A stretch of 64,000 nucleotides of DNA from Campylobacter gracilis (GTDB taxonomy: Bacteria; Campylobacterota; Campylobacteria; Campylobacterales; Campylobacteraceae), in the NCBI RefSeq assembly GCF_001190745.1, contig NZ_CP012196.1, positions 496,001 through 560,000 of the forward strand, given 5' to 3'. The notes below the pieces were generated by a model. That model saw only the letters and a program-made list of their open reading frames with translations. It did no database searches and was not told where the DNA came from. Positions 55,478 through 63,963 of this stretch are shown here, one piece after another (positions within the stretch are counted from its first letter, which is position 1; the number at the start of each line of letters is the position of its first letter). A program made the translations under genes and the position numbers.

Positions 55478-55978
55478 TTATCGCCCAGTATTTTGTTCTT
55501 CCGTAGAATTTCCTTCGCGCTTCGTCTTGTCTGCCTTGCTGCCCGTAGTGCGGGCTTCGCCGTTGTTTGCCTCGGCGCGTGTTAAATTTCTCTCACCGCT
55601 CGTTACGTTCGTATCGTCGCTCGTCGTATTTGCTTCGCCGCCTTTTGATTTGGGCGTTTTAAAGCCCCAAATCTCGCAGCGATCCCCGCCAAAGCCCTGG
55701 AAATAATATCTCTCGCGCTCGCTCAAGTTTTCCACTCCCTTTTCGCACACTCGCTTGATATATTCCATAGTTGGGTATCTAAGCCTACTTTCTGCAAAAC
55801 TATTTCCGTCGTCCGCTCGCTTTACCAGCTTGGCGATGCAGGCATCATCTTCTTCATCATGCCTGCCTGAAAAAAATTCTCTCGCGCTACAATACCCGCC
55901 GCTACCGCTTATAAACGCGGCATAAATAATAATAAGCGCCAAAATTAGCACAAAAACATGACTTTTACCGATTTTCAA
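55478..55978 (-). CDS. Membrane-anchored protein with a sequon-rich C-terminal tail (tandem copy 2)
   Basis: The 166-residue paralogue of the next gene has an anchor (VFVLILALIIIYAAFISGSG), the same core (DDACIAKLVKRADDGNSFAE, YIKRVCEKGVENLSERERYY, GGDRCEIW), and a tail with four sequons: EANTT, DTNVT, ERNLT and EGNST. The N-terminal anchors differ while core and tail are kept, so selection or gene conversion acts on the exported part. Its start overlaps the SDR gene stop by 14 nt. The DNA after its stop resembles the start of the gene at 54887, showing the extent of the duplication. Confidence 0.7.
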   Translation of the reverse strand: MKIGKSHVFVLILALIIIYAAFISGSGGYCSAREFFSGRHDEEDDACIAKLVKRADDGNSFAESRLRYPTMEYIKRVCEKGVENLSERERYYFQGFGGDRCEIWGFKTPKSKGGEANTTSDDTNVTSGERNLTRAEANNGEARTTGSKADKTKREGNSTEEQNTGR

Positions 55979-56633
55979 GTTCGCCCCCTTCGCGGTTAAA
56001 TTTTGATTTTTTCCGCAGATTTACGATTTGCGGGCGGATCGTAAACTCGCTCACGTTGGACTTCGTGCGCAGAATTTGCAGCGTAAAATTTGCGATCTCC
56101 CCTGTATCCACGAAGCTCGCCTCATCATATGCGGGCTCGAAGCTCAAATCCTCGTAAAAGGGCGTTTTGGTGACGTCAGGGTTGATGCAGCTTACTCTGA
56201 TCTGCTTGCGCGCCTCTTCGAAAAGGCAGAGCAGAAACGCCCGCAGCCCCGCTTTGCTCGCGCTATAAACCGCGCTAAAGCGGCTAGATCGCAGCGCCTC
56301 GATCGAGCTAATGCCGATGATATGGGCGCGGTTGCGCTTTAAATTCGGCAAAAGCGTGCGCGTGATGATGATGTTTGCGGCAAGATTCACGTTTAAAATT
56401 TTTGAAATTTCGCTCTCGCTCATCGCCTCAAGCGGCGCAAATTTCGCCGTACCCGCGCATAAAATCAGCGCGTCGACCTCGCATGCCGCAGCCAGCGCGC
56501 GGCACTCCTTCGCTAGCGCGTCCGTATCCTCAAAGCGCGAGGCTAGCGTTAAAATTTCATAGCCGTTTTGTCGCAAAAGCTCCGCAACCGCGCTGCCGAT
56601 ACCGCCGCTTGCGCCCGTGATCAATGCTTTCAT
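55965..56633 (-). CDS. Short-chain dehydrogenase/reductase
   Basis: The 222-residue classical SDR has ALITGASGGIGSAVAELLRQ (NAD(P)-binding TGxxxGIG), LILCAGTA (NAG-equivalent), GISSIEAL with catalytic Ser, and YSASKAGLRAF (YxxxK). The C-terminal part has DVTKTPFY. The substrate is unknown. It heads a minus-strand run into the tandem tail proteins with overlapping ends. The C-terminal 20 residues are basic and polar, somewhat longer than usual. Confidence 0.9.
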   Translation of the reverse strand: MKALITGASGGIGSAVAELLRQNGYEILTLASRFEDTDALAKECRALAAACEVDALILCAGTAKFAPLEAMSESEISKILNVNLAANIIITRTLLPNLKRNRAHIIGISSIEALRSSRFSAVYSASKAGLRAFLLCLFEEARKQIRVSCINPDVTKTPFYEDLSFEPAYDEASFVDTGEIANFTLQILRTKSNVSEFTIRPQIVNLRKKSKFNREGGELENR

Positions 56634-57018
56634 CTTTTCTCCTTTAAATTTTCATGCCGCTTCGGCGCGATAAATTTCACGCGCCCGGTGAATTTCGCTG
56701 CGCTAAAATTTTCTTTGCTCGCGCCGTATCTGCCGTCCACCGTGCCGCCGCTAAATTTACGCGATTGGACAATCCGCGCCGCCGACCTGCGTTGGATAAA
56801 ATTTTAAATTTAGCCCGCGGATGTTTTGCTGCGCCGCTGCTTTGTAAAATTTCATCGCCGCTCGCTGTGCCCGCCCCGCACGATTTATAAAATTCAATTT
56901 TATAGAGCCGGGCGTGCCGTTAAATTTTAATTGCTCGTTCGCCGCTAAATTTCGCGCTGTGTCCTTGACGCCGCATGCGAGCCGGCACAGGCCGCGACAT
57001 CTGCGACAAACAGCGCGT
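56634..57018. other. Intergenic region without a supported gene
   Basis: About 385 nt are rich in CGCCGC and AAATTT words. Frames on both strands exist by base composition, but none has a family look or a ribosome-binding site. Confidence 0.5.
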
Positions 57019-58293
57019 CTAGCACTGCCGTATCTTTGCAAAATACGCCGCTTTCATCGCCTCCTCAAACGCGTCGTTACTTTCGTACTCGTGCCCCAAG
57101 ACCTCGCGCCACAGGCTCGCATCCTCCATGCAGAGGTAGAAAAATACCCGCTCGCGCCAAGACGAAAGCGCGTCCGCGGCAAATTTAAAAAGCTCGCGTT
57201 TGATCTGCAGCGGATAGGACAGCTTGCCGTTCGCGTCCGCAAGGGGCATCTGCAGAATTTTACTCCGCAGCCCGCGAGAGCGCAGTTTTTTGACGACGGG
57301 CTTGATGAAGGTAAGCGTGCCGAGCGAGACCATCGCGACGCCGCTTGGATCGAAGCTACGCAGCAGCCGCTCAAAAAGCGCGCCGTAATCACTCTGCCAG
57401 CCCTCGTACCAAACCATCGGGTGGAGGTGAAAGCCCACCAAAATGCCGCGCTCCGCGAGCGCTTCGGCTGCCGCCAGCCGCGCATCCAGGCTCGCGCTTA
57501 GATGCTCCTCGTTCGCTATGATCGCGGGGGTATTTAGCGAAAAGGTGACGATGAGGTTGCGCGGGATCTCGCGCTGCAGGAAAAACCGGATATTATTCGA
57601 CTTGCTTTTAAGCTCCAAAATCACGTTTTCATGCCGCGCCGCAAAATCGCATAATGCGCTTAAAATGCCGAAGCGATCGCCCCACATGAGCGAGTCGGAG
57701 CTCTGCCCTGTGCCGATGTGGTAGCTGCGCGCGGGATCGAGCCGCAAGCGCGCTAAATTTGCCGCGAAATTCTCGTCAAAGCCGATTTTCCCCTGCTTGT
57801 AAAAGGAGCCGATCGCGCAATAGGAGCAGTCAAAGCCGCACGAATTGACCGCATCGAGCGTCAGCAGATTGCAGCAGCGCGTGTTTTCGCTCGCCACCGG
57901 GCAGCGCCCCAAAGCGATGCGGTCCGCGCGAAAGGAGGAAATTTCAAATTTTCTCGGCGCGTAATCGCTTTTGAAGCTCGCGTACGAGTGCGGGCGCGAC
58001 TTGAGATCCAGCCAAACCTCGCGCACGAAATTAAAAATTTGCTCGCCGCTCGGGTTTTTCCCTGCGTTATTAAATTTGGCTTTATTAAAATTTAGCCCGC
58101 ACCGCTCGTCCGCAAGCAGCTCATAAACGGGCGTCTCGTCCCACGCCTCAAAATCGCTCGCAAACTCCGCAAGCTGCTTTCGTTGCTGAAATGAAAAGTG
58201 AAATTTATCAAATAGCGCGCCCAAAAACGCGCTTGATCGCTCGTCCAGATTCACGCCAAACTGCGCGCCCGGCTCTTTTTTCGCCTCCGTCAT
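57019..58293 (-). CDS. SplB-like radical SAM protein (spore photoproduct lyase family)
   Basis: The 424-residue protein carries the radical SAM motif in NSCGFDCSYCAIGSFYKQGK (CxxxCxxC, ~155). SPL-type flanks include RCPVASENTRCCNLLTLDAV and YHIGTGQSSDSLMWGDR (~195), VTFSLNTPAIIANEEHLSAS (~250) and a C-terminal substrate region (YLCMEDASLWREVLG). In spore formers this family repairs the thymine spore photoproduct. Campylobacter makes no spores, so the substrate is probably different. Some non-sporulating Campylobacter and Sulfurimonas carry such genes. Surroundings are accessory. Confidence 0.85.
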   Translation of the reverse strand: MTEAKKEPGAQFGVNLDERSSAFLGALFDKFHFSFQQRKQLAEFASDFEAWDETPVYELLADERCGLNFNKAKFNNAGKNPSGEQIFNFVREVWLDLKSRPHSYASFKSDYAPRKFEISSFRADRIALGRCPVASENTRCCNLLTLDAVNSCGFDCSYCAIGSFYKQGKIGFDENFAANLARLRLDPARSYHIGTGQSSDSLMWGDRFGILSALCDFAARHENVILELKSKSNNIRFFLQREIPRNLIVTFSLNTPAIIANEEHLSASLDARLAAAEALAERGILVGFHLHPMVWYEGWQSDYGALFERLLRSFDPSGVAMVSLGTLTFIKPVVKKLRSRGLRSKILQMPLADANGKLSYPLQIKRELFKFAADALSSWRERVFFYLCMEDASLWREVLGHEYESNDAFEEAMKAAYFAKIRQC

Positions 58294-58366
58294 CTTGCTC
58301 CGCTTCGTTTAAATTTTGCAAATTATACTTAAATTTCGCGCGTCGTCACTGAAAATCGTTGAAATT

Positions 58367-58846
58367 TCAGATCGCGTCATAGAATAGTCGCTCGAAATAG
58401 AAGGCGTAAGCTAGCGTAATAGCGACATTTAGGATCAAAATTCCGCCGAGTATGAGCTTTTGCGGGATTTTTTTGACGCCCGTTCGGTAGTAATACGGTA
58501 GGGCGCAGAAAAACGCGGGCAGCACGAGCAGAGCGATACCTAGCGGTATGCCCGCACCGCCCACGCCTATCTCGGCACTGCGCACAAACTGCGCCATGGC
58601 GGGAAATTTATGAACGGCGAATATGACCGCTACAAAGAGCAGCTGTACGCAGACGCAGTAAAATAGGTAACGCGCGCCTATTAGGGTATCTTTTAGCCAT
58701 AGCCCGATACAGGCAAATGCGAGCAAAAGGGCTAAAAAGACTAGCGAGGGCGGATCCGCGAACAGATCTGCCACGGCATACGCGCAAGCCGCGACGCATG
58801 CGCACGCTAAGAGGGCAAAATACAGATAAGAGCCTTTTATTTTCAT
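58367..58846 (-). CDS. Small polytopic membrane protein of unknown function
   Basis: The 159-residue protein has five probable membrane helices (LYFALLACACVAACAYAVAD; LVFLALLLAFACIGLWL; LFYCVCVQLLFVAVIFAVH; GIPLGIALLVLPAFFCALPY; LILGGILILNVAITLAYAFY). No motif is recognised. ATG is preceded by GGAGAAACG. It lies between the SplB-like and nucleoside phosphorylase genes. Confidence 0.65.
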   Translation of the reverse strand: MKIKGSYLYFALLACACVAACAYAVADLFADPPSLVFLALLLAFACIGLWLKDTLIGARYLFYCVCVQLLFVAVIFAVHKFPAMAQFVRSAEIGVGGAGIPLGIALLVLPAFFCALPYYYRTGVKKIPQKLILGGILILNVAITLAYAFYFERLFYDAI

Positions 58847-58950
58847 CGTTTCTCCTGCGACTCCGCAATACCTTAAAATTCCGCGTCGTATTCGGCGTAT
58901 GAGGCTAAAATTTCATCTCTCGGCTCGGTTTTTTGCATACGCCCTCGTGG

Positions 58951-60111
58951 TTAAATTTCGCCCTTTATCGCGGCGCGGATTTGCGGCAGGCGCGCCTTTA
59001 CGAGCTCATAGACGAAGCTTTTGCTAAGCCGCTCGCCGCGCAGATGATCGCTTACGATCTTCATCATCGCCCACGGCACGCCCGCGCGCTCGCAAGCACC
59101 CACGAAAAGCGCGCTCTCCATATCGTAAAGCGTAACGCCGCGATTTGCACGCTCGCAAGTAGCGCCTTTTGCCGTGCATAGCGTATTTTGTGTTGCTCGT
59201 GCTGCGGTATTCGTCGCGATGCTGTGCCTGCCTACCGCGATTTGTGAGGGTTTTACGCTCGCTAAATTTTGCGTCTCGACTTGCGTTACGCCTTGTATTG
59301 TAGCCCGCGTCGCCTCGCGCGTGAAATTTTTTGTATTTGCTGCGCCGTTCGCCCCTTGCGTTGGGGTTTGTGCGTTTATCTCGCCGCACGCTTCAATCGC
59401 TGCGATATTTGCCTCATCGGTTTGCTCCGCTGCGTTTAAAATTTTAGGCTCGCTTACGCAGATCAAATTTGCCCGCAGCTTGTCGCCTAAACTCGCGCCG
59501 CAAAATTCACGCTCGCAAACGTTTTGAAATTTTAGAGCTCGCGCGCTGTGTTCCCGAACCTGCGAGCTATAAAATTTCGATCCGTCCTCGCCGCAAAATT
59601 CCTGAGCTGCCGTGCCGTCAAAGTAAAACGCCTCGCCGATTTGCACGCCTTTATCCGCGCAGCCGCAGACGCCTATGTTTAGCGCAAAGTCTACGCGCCG
59701 CGAAAGTAAAATTTCACCGAAGCGCTCTGAATTTTGCGCGGAGCCAAGATCTAAAATTTTAAAATTTTTGATCGCATTTTGCGCGGAGCCGGTCTCTGCA
59801 TCGCCGCCGCAGAGCGCGTCCGCATCCGAACGGTGCTCAAATTTCACGTCCGCACCGAGCCGATCCCTGCGGAGCTCGCGCCCGAATTCTGCGTCTGTAT
59901 CGGCACGGCGAACAAATTTTGCGCCGGGTTCGCTCTTAAATTCTATTTCTATGTCGCCTGCAGCATCTGCTTCAAATTTAGCCCCAAACCTCACGCCGCA
60001 TATGTATAGAAGCATCTGCTCGCCTGCGAACAGATCGCCGCTACGAGTAAGTTTAAAACTCTCGATTATCGCTTGGGCTTCGCAGCGCAAAGCCGTGCAG
60101 ATTAGTATCAT
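58951..60111 (-). CDS. Nucleoside phosphorylase superfamily protein expanded by low-complexity inserts
   Basis: The 386-residue product holds the PNP/MTAN-type core in pieces: MILICTALRCEAQAIIESFK, LYICGVRFG, VDFALNIGVCGCADKGVQIG, EAFYFDG, LICVSEPKILN, and the C-terminal VTLYDMESALFVGACERAGV, then MMKIVSDHLRGERLSKSFV. That is a normal ~200-residue enzyme. Three inserts, about 45-130, 160-205 and 225-300, are rich in Ala, Asp, Glu, Arg and Thr and carry no motif. Frame is unbroken. ATG 60111 matches the family start. The catalytic Asp and Glu (DMES) are present, so it may still bind nucleosides. Confidence 0.7.
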   Translation of the reverse strand: MILICTALRCEAQAIIESFKLTRSGDLFAGEQMLLYICGVRFGAKFEADAAGDIEIEFKSEPGAKFVRRADTDAEFGRELRRDRLGADVKFEHRSDADALCGGDAETGSAQNAIKNFKILDLGSAQNSERFGEILLSRRVDFALNIGVCGCADKGVQIGEAFYFDGTAAQEFCGEDGSKFYSSQVREHSARALKFQNVCEREFCGASLGDKLRANLICVSEPKILNAAEQTDEANIAAIEACGEINAQTPTQGANGAANTKNFTREATRATIQGVTQVETQNLASVKPSQIAVGRHSIATNTAARATQNTLCTAKGATCERANRGVTLYDMESALFVGACERAGVPWAMMKIVSDHLRGERLSKSFVYELVKARLPQIRAAIKGEI

Positions 60112-60150
60112 CGCCGCCCCTTCCAAAAGCACAATTTTAACAATTTGAGC

Positions 60151-60156
60151 TATAAT
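60151..60156 (+). promoter_or_regulatory. -10 element for uvrA
   Basis: GAGCTATAATGTAAG, 31 nt before ATG 60187. AAAAGGGCG is the ribosome-binding site. Confidence 0.55.
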
Positions 60157-60186
60157 GTAAGATTAATTTGGCACAAAAGGGCGAAA

Positions 60187-63033
60187 ATGAACGATCTCAT
60201 CACCATCACGGGCGCGCGCGAGCACAATCTGAAAAATATAAATTTGCAAATTCCAAAGGACAAACTCGTCGTTTTTACCGGTCTTAGCGGCAGCGGCAAG
60301 AGCACGCTGGCGTTTGATACGCTATATGCCGAGGGACAGCGCAGATACGTCGAGAGCCTAAGCAGCTACGCGAGGCAGTTTTTAGACCGCGTAGGCAAGC
60401 CCGACGTCGATAAGATTGACGGTCTGACGCCTGCGATCGCGATTGATCAAAAAACGACGTCGAAAAACCCGCGCTCGACGGTGGGCACGATCACCGAAAT
60501 TTACGACTATCTGCGCCTCTTATATGCGCGCGTTGGGGTGCAGCACTGCCACAAATGCGGCAAGCCGATCTCAAAGATGAGCTCCAGCGACATCATCGCT
60601 GAGATTATGAAGCTGCCGCGCGGCGCAAAGGTGATCTTGGGCGCGCCCTTGGTGCGCGAGAAAAAGGGCAGCTTCGCCGATATGCTACAGAGCCTACGCG
60701 AGCAGGGCTACGTGCGCGCTCAGATCGACGGCGTGCTGGTGCGGCTGGATGAGGAGATCGAGCTAAGCAAGACGAAAAAGCACTCGATCAAGGTCATCAT
60801 CGACCGCACGATCATCGACGAGGAAAATTCCATCCGTATCGCAAGCGACGTCGAAAAGGCGCTCAAGCTCAGCTTCGGCGAGCTTGAGGTGGAGATCGCA
60901 AACGCCGCTGAACTGGGGCTTGCGCAGAGCCTGATCCACTACAGCGAGCATATGGCGTGCTTTGATTGTAAAATTTCATTCAAGCCGCTCGAGCCGCTCG
61001 CGTTTAGCTTCAACTCTCCAAAGGGCGCGTGCGAGAGCTGCGACGGGCTGGGGATAAAATTTAGCCTCGATCTGGGCAAGATCATCAACGAAAATGCCTC
61101 GATCGAGGGCGGCGCGATCAAGGTGATGTCGGGCTTTAACAAGAGCTATTATTATAAATTTCTACTCGGATTTTGCGAAGCAAACGGCATAAACGTCAAA
61201 ATCCCGTACGCAAACTTAAGCGAGGAGCAAAAAAAACTGATCCTCTACGGCAGCGTCAAAGAGATCGATTTTTACTGGAAAAAACATAAGCTCGTGCGAA
61301 AATTTGAGGGCGCGATCAAATACGCCTACGATCTGCTCAAGAACGAAAGCGATCTGGACGATTATATGAGCGAAAAAATTTGTCCCGACTGCGGCGGGTT
61401 GCGCCTGCGCCCCGAAAGCCTAGCCGTAAAGGTCGCGGGGAAAGGCATCGGCGACGTGATAAATATGAGTATCGCAGACTGCGTGGAATTTTTCAGCGAC
61501 GAGAAGCGGTTTTCAAATTTAAGCGAAAAGGACGCACAGATCGCTGCGCCGATCCTAAAAGAGATCAACGAGAGGCTGTTTTTCTTAAAGGACGTGGGAC
61601 TTGGATACCTCACGCTGGGGCGCGATGCGCGCACCATTAGCGGCGGCGAGGCGCAGCGTATCCGTATCGCAAGCCAGATCGGTTCGGGTCTTAGCGGCGT
61701 GATGTATGTGCTCGACGAGCCTAGCATCGGGCTTCACGAGCGCGATACGCAAAAGCTCATCAAGACGCTACGAAATTTACAGGAAAAGGGAAATTCCGTA
61801 ATCGTCGTCGAGCACGATAAAAAGACGATCGAGGCGGCGGACTTCGTCGTGGATATCGGCCCTGGGGCGGGTAATCTAGGCGGCGAGGTCGTATTTGCAG
61901 GAGATGTGGCGCATCTGCTTAAAAGCAACACGCAAACTGCGCTGTATCTGAATAACCAAAAGGAGATAAACTACCAAAAGCACCGCAAGCAAGAGCTTTG
62001 GCTAAGTATCAAAAACGTAAATATCAATAACATCCACGGCCTTTGCGCAAAATTTCCGCTGCGAAATTTAGTCGGTATCACGGGCGTTAGCGGCAGCGGC
62101 AAGAGCTCCTTGGTGCTGCAAACCATACTGCCTACCGCGCTTGAGGAGCTAAATCGCGCTAGAAAGGTGCACGCGGTAAAGGACGCTAAAATTTCGGGGC
62201 TTGATAGCCTGGATAAAGTGATCTATCTGGATCAAACCCCGATCGGACGCACCCCGCGCAGCAATCCCGCGACCTACACGGGGGTGATGGACGAGATCCG
62301 CGCGCTTTTTGCCGCGACGAAAGAAGCGCAGCTGCGCGGATATAAGATCGGCCGCTTCAGCTTCAACGTCAAAGGCGGGCGCTGCGAAAAATGCGCGGGC
62401 GAGGGCGAGATCACGATCGAGATGCACTTCCTACCCGATATCAGCGTCGTCTGCGACGTCTGCCACGGCACGAGATACAATGCGCAGACGCTTGAAATTT
62501 TATACAAAAACAAAAGCATAGCCGACGTTTTGGCGATGAGTATCGACGAGGCGCTCGAGTTTTTCAAAGCCGTGCCTAAAATTTATCAAAAGCTAAAGAC
62601 GCTCGCGGACGTCGGGCTCGGCTACGTTTCGCTAGGCCAGCCCGCCACGACGCTTAGCGGCGGCGAGGCACAGCGCGTCAAGCTCGCCAAGGAGCTAAGC
62701 CGCACCGACACGGGCAACACGCTCTATATCCTAGACGAGCCCACGACGGGGCTACATTTTGCAGACGTAGATCGCTTGGTAGCGGTGCTGCATCATTTGG
62801 TTGATCTGGGAAATTCCGTCTTTGTGATCGAGCATAATTTGGACGTCATCAAAAACTGCGATTATATCATCGACATGGGACCCGAGGGCGGCGAGGGCGG
62901 CGGACAGATCGTCGCTTGCGGCACCCCCGAAAAGCTCGCAAAAGATTTCAAAAAGACCGGTAGCTACACGGGGGAATTTTTGGCGCAGGAGCTAGCGGCG
63001 ATGAAGAGCGCAAGCAAAAATAAGCGAGGTTAA
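60187..63033 (+). CDS. uvrA: Excinuclease ABC subunit A
   Basis: UvrA finds DNA lesions for nucleotide excision repair. The 948-residue protein has two ABC modules (Walker A TGLSGSGKSTLAFD at ~31 and TGVSGSGKSSLVLQ at ~635; signatures TISGGEAQRIRIASQ and TLSGGEAQRVKLAKEL). It has zinc-binding CxxC pairs (CHKCG, CPDCGG, CEKCAGEG ... CDVCHG) and the LDEPS/LDEPT Walker B segments. ATG 60187 fits the family start; a longer frame upstream is not used. Followed 20 nt later by member E of the membrane family. Confidence 0.97.
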   Translation: MNDLITITGAREHNLKNINLQIPKDKLVVFTGLSGSGKSTLAFDTLYAEGQRRYVESLSSYARQFLDRVGKPDVDKIDGLTPAIAIDQKTTSKNPRSTVGTITEIYDYLRLLYARVGVQHCHKCGKPISKMSSSDIIAEIMKLPRGAKVILGAPLVREKKGSFADMLQSLREQGYVRAQIDGVLVRLDEEIELSKTKKHSIKVIIDRTIIDEENSIRIASDVEKALKLSFGELEVEIANAAELGLAQSLIHYSEHMACFDCKISFKPLEPLAFSFNSPKGACESCDGLGIKFSLDLGKIINENASIEGGAIKVMSGFNKSYYYKFLLGFCEANGINVKIPYANLSEEQKKLILYGSVKEIDFYWKKHKLVRKFEGAIKYAYDLLKNESDLDDYMSEKICPDCGGLRLRPESLAVKVAGKGIGDVINMSIADCVEFFSDEKRFSNLSEKDAQIAAPILKEINERLFFLKDVGLGYLTLGRDARTISGGEAQRIRIASQIGSGLSGVMYVLDEPSIGLHERDTQKLIKTLRNLQEKGNSVIVVEHDKKTIEAADFVVDIGPGAGNLGGEVVFAGDVAHLLKSNTQTALYLNNQKEINYQKHRKQELWLSIKNVNINNIHGLCAKFPLRNLVGITGVSGSGKSSLVLQTILPTALEELNRARKVHAVKDAKISGLDSLDKVIYLDQTPIGRTPRSNPATYTGVMDEIRALFAATKEAQLRGYKIGRFSFNVKGGRCEKCAGEGEITIEMHFLPDISVVCDVCHGTRYNAQTLEILYKNKSIADVLAMSIDEALEFFKAVPKIYQKLKTLADVGLGYVSLGQPATTLSGGEAQRVKLAKELSRTDTGNTLYILDEPTTGLHFADVDRLVAVLHHLVDLGNSVFVIEHNLDVIKNCDYIIDMGPEGGEGGGQIVACGTPEKLAKDFKKTGSYTGEFLAQELAAMKSASKNKRG

Positions 63034-63054
63034 AGCGCCTTACCGGGGGCAAGA

Positions 63055-63963
63055 ATGGATCAAAATAGGCTTGAGGAATTAAGAAAGCTACTACAGAAGC
63101 GGCATCAGGAGCCAAGGCAGGGCTTGGAGCAAAATTCTAACGGCGACAATTTTAAAGCCTCAAATTCTGAAACCAAAAATTCCGAAGTTTCAAATTCTGA
63201 AACCAAAAATTCCGATCCTGACACTTTAAATTTAAAAGCCGAATTAGAAGCCGAAGCGGACCATAATTCTGCCTGTGAAAACAGCGCAGAGCCGCAAAAT
63301 TTTATATCGGATGACGGCGGCTCTTTGCAGCAGAATTCCAAGACTAGAGATTACGACAAAAATCCGTTAATCATAAAAGATCATACTTATTATGACTATA
63401 TGAAATACTCTATAATTCCTACTATGGTAGGCTTGTTAGTAGCGCTTGCATTTGCCACTATCGTAAATCCTATAAACATTGAAATGTTTCGCCTCGTTCC
63501 TTTGGTCTTGGTAATATTCGTAACAAATTTTATGAATAGAGACGGCGCATACTTCGTGTTTTATAACGATAAAATTTTATATTACAATAAAAATAAGATT
63601 CGTAAAACGTTCGAGTTAAATAAGATCGGCGCTATGGTTTTGAGCTTTGACTGGAGATGGAGCTGGAAGCAAAAAATCCCAATTTTTATAAAAATCTTTC
63701 TTGTTATTTGGTTTTTGCTCGGTTGGCTTGCGACGGGAGAGCCGATCAACGGCGTGGCGATAATTTTTACTTTTTGCTTTTCCATTTTAACCACCAAAGC
63801 CTATATGCATCTGCTTAACGGTAGCCTCGGCTTTTTCGGTCTTCACGATCAGCTTGTGCTTTATGATAAATCTCATATAAAAGGTAAAAAAAGTGAGATT
63901 GATAAAAAATGCGGAGCGAATAGCGATTTGGGCGATATTTGTAAGCATATAGGGGTGAGGTAA
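63055..63963 (+). CDS. Member E of the RDYDKxPI membrane family, long form with 5-residue repeats
   Basis: The 302-residue protein opens MDQNRLEELRKLLQKRHQEP, nearly the same as D. A shorter NSETK/NSEVS pentapeptide region follows, then TRDYDKNPLIIKDHTYYDYM and helix pairs (IIPTMVGLLVALAFATIVNP; IKIFLVIWFLLGWLATGEPI). It ends KKCGANSDLGDICKHIGVR without the family C-terminus (ELKEYFL...), so it is either a variant or was changed at its end. Its middle aligns best with members B and C. Only 20 nt after uvrA, so it may be read from that transcript. Confidence 0.7.
   Translation: MDQNRLEELRKLLQKRHQEPRQGLEQNSNGDNFKASNSETKNSEVSNSETKNSDPDTLNLKAELEAEADHNSACENSAEPQNFISDDGGSLQQNSKTRDYDKNPLIIKDHTYYDYMKYSIIPTMVGLLVALAFATIVNPINIEMFRLVPLVLVIFVTNFMNRDGAYFVFYNDKILYYNKNKIRKTFELNKIGAMVLSFDWRWSWKQKIPIFIKIFLVIWFLLGWLATGEPINGVAIIFTFCFSILTTKAYMHLLNGSLGFFGLHDQLVLYDKSHIKGKKSEIDKKCGANSDLGDICKHIGVR
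63115..63225. repeat. 15-bp minisatellite coding NSExx pentapeptides (member E)
   Basis: Units of the type TCAAATTCTGAAACC / AAAAATTCCGAAGTT are repeated about five times in frame. The corresponding region of member D (53500-53650, minus strand) has about seven to eight units. Confidence 0.7.

Noticed and set aside
56757-57041. 94-codon minus-strand frame in the gap after the SplB-like gene
   Set aside because: Overlaps the SplB-like gene end, Cys/Arg-rich random look, no ribosome-binding site.
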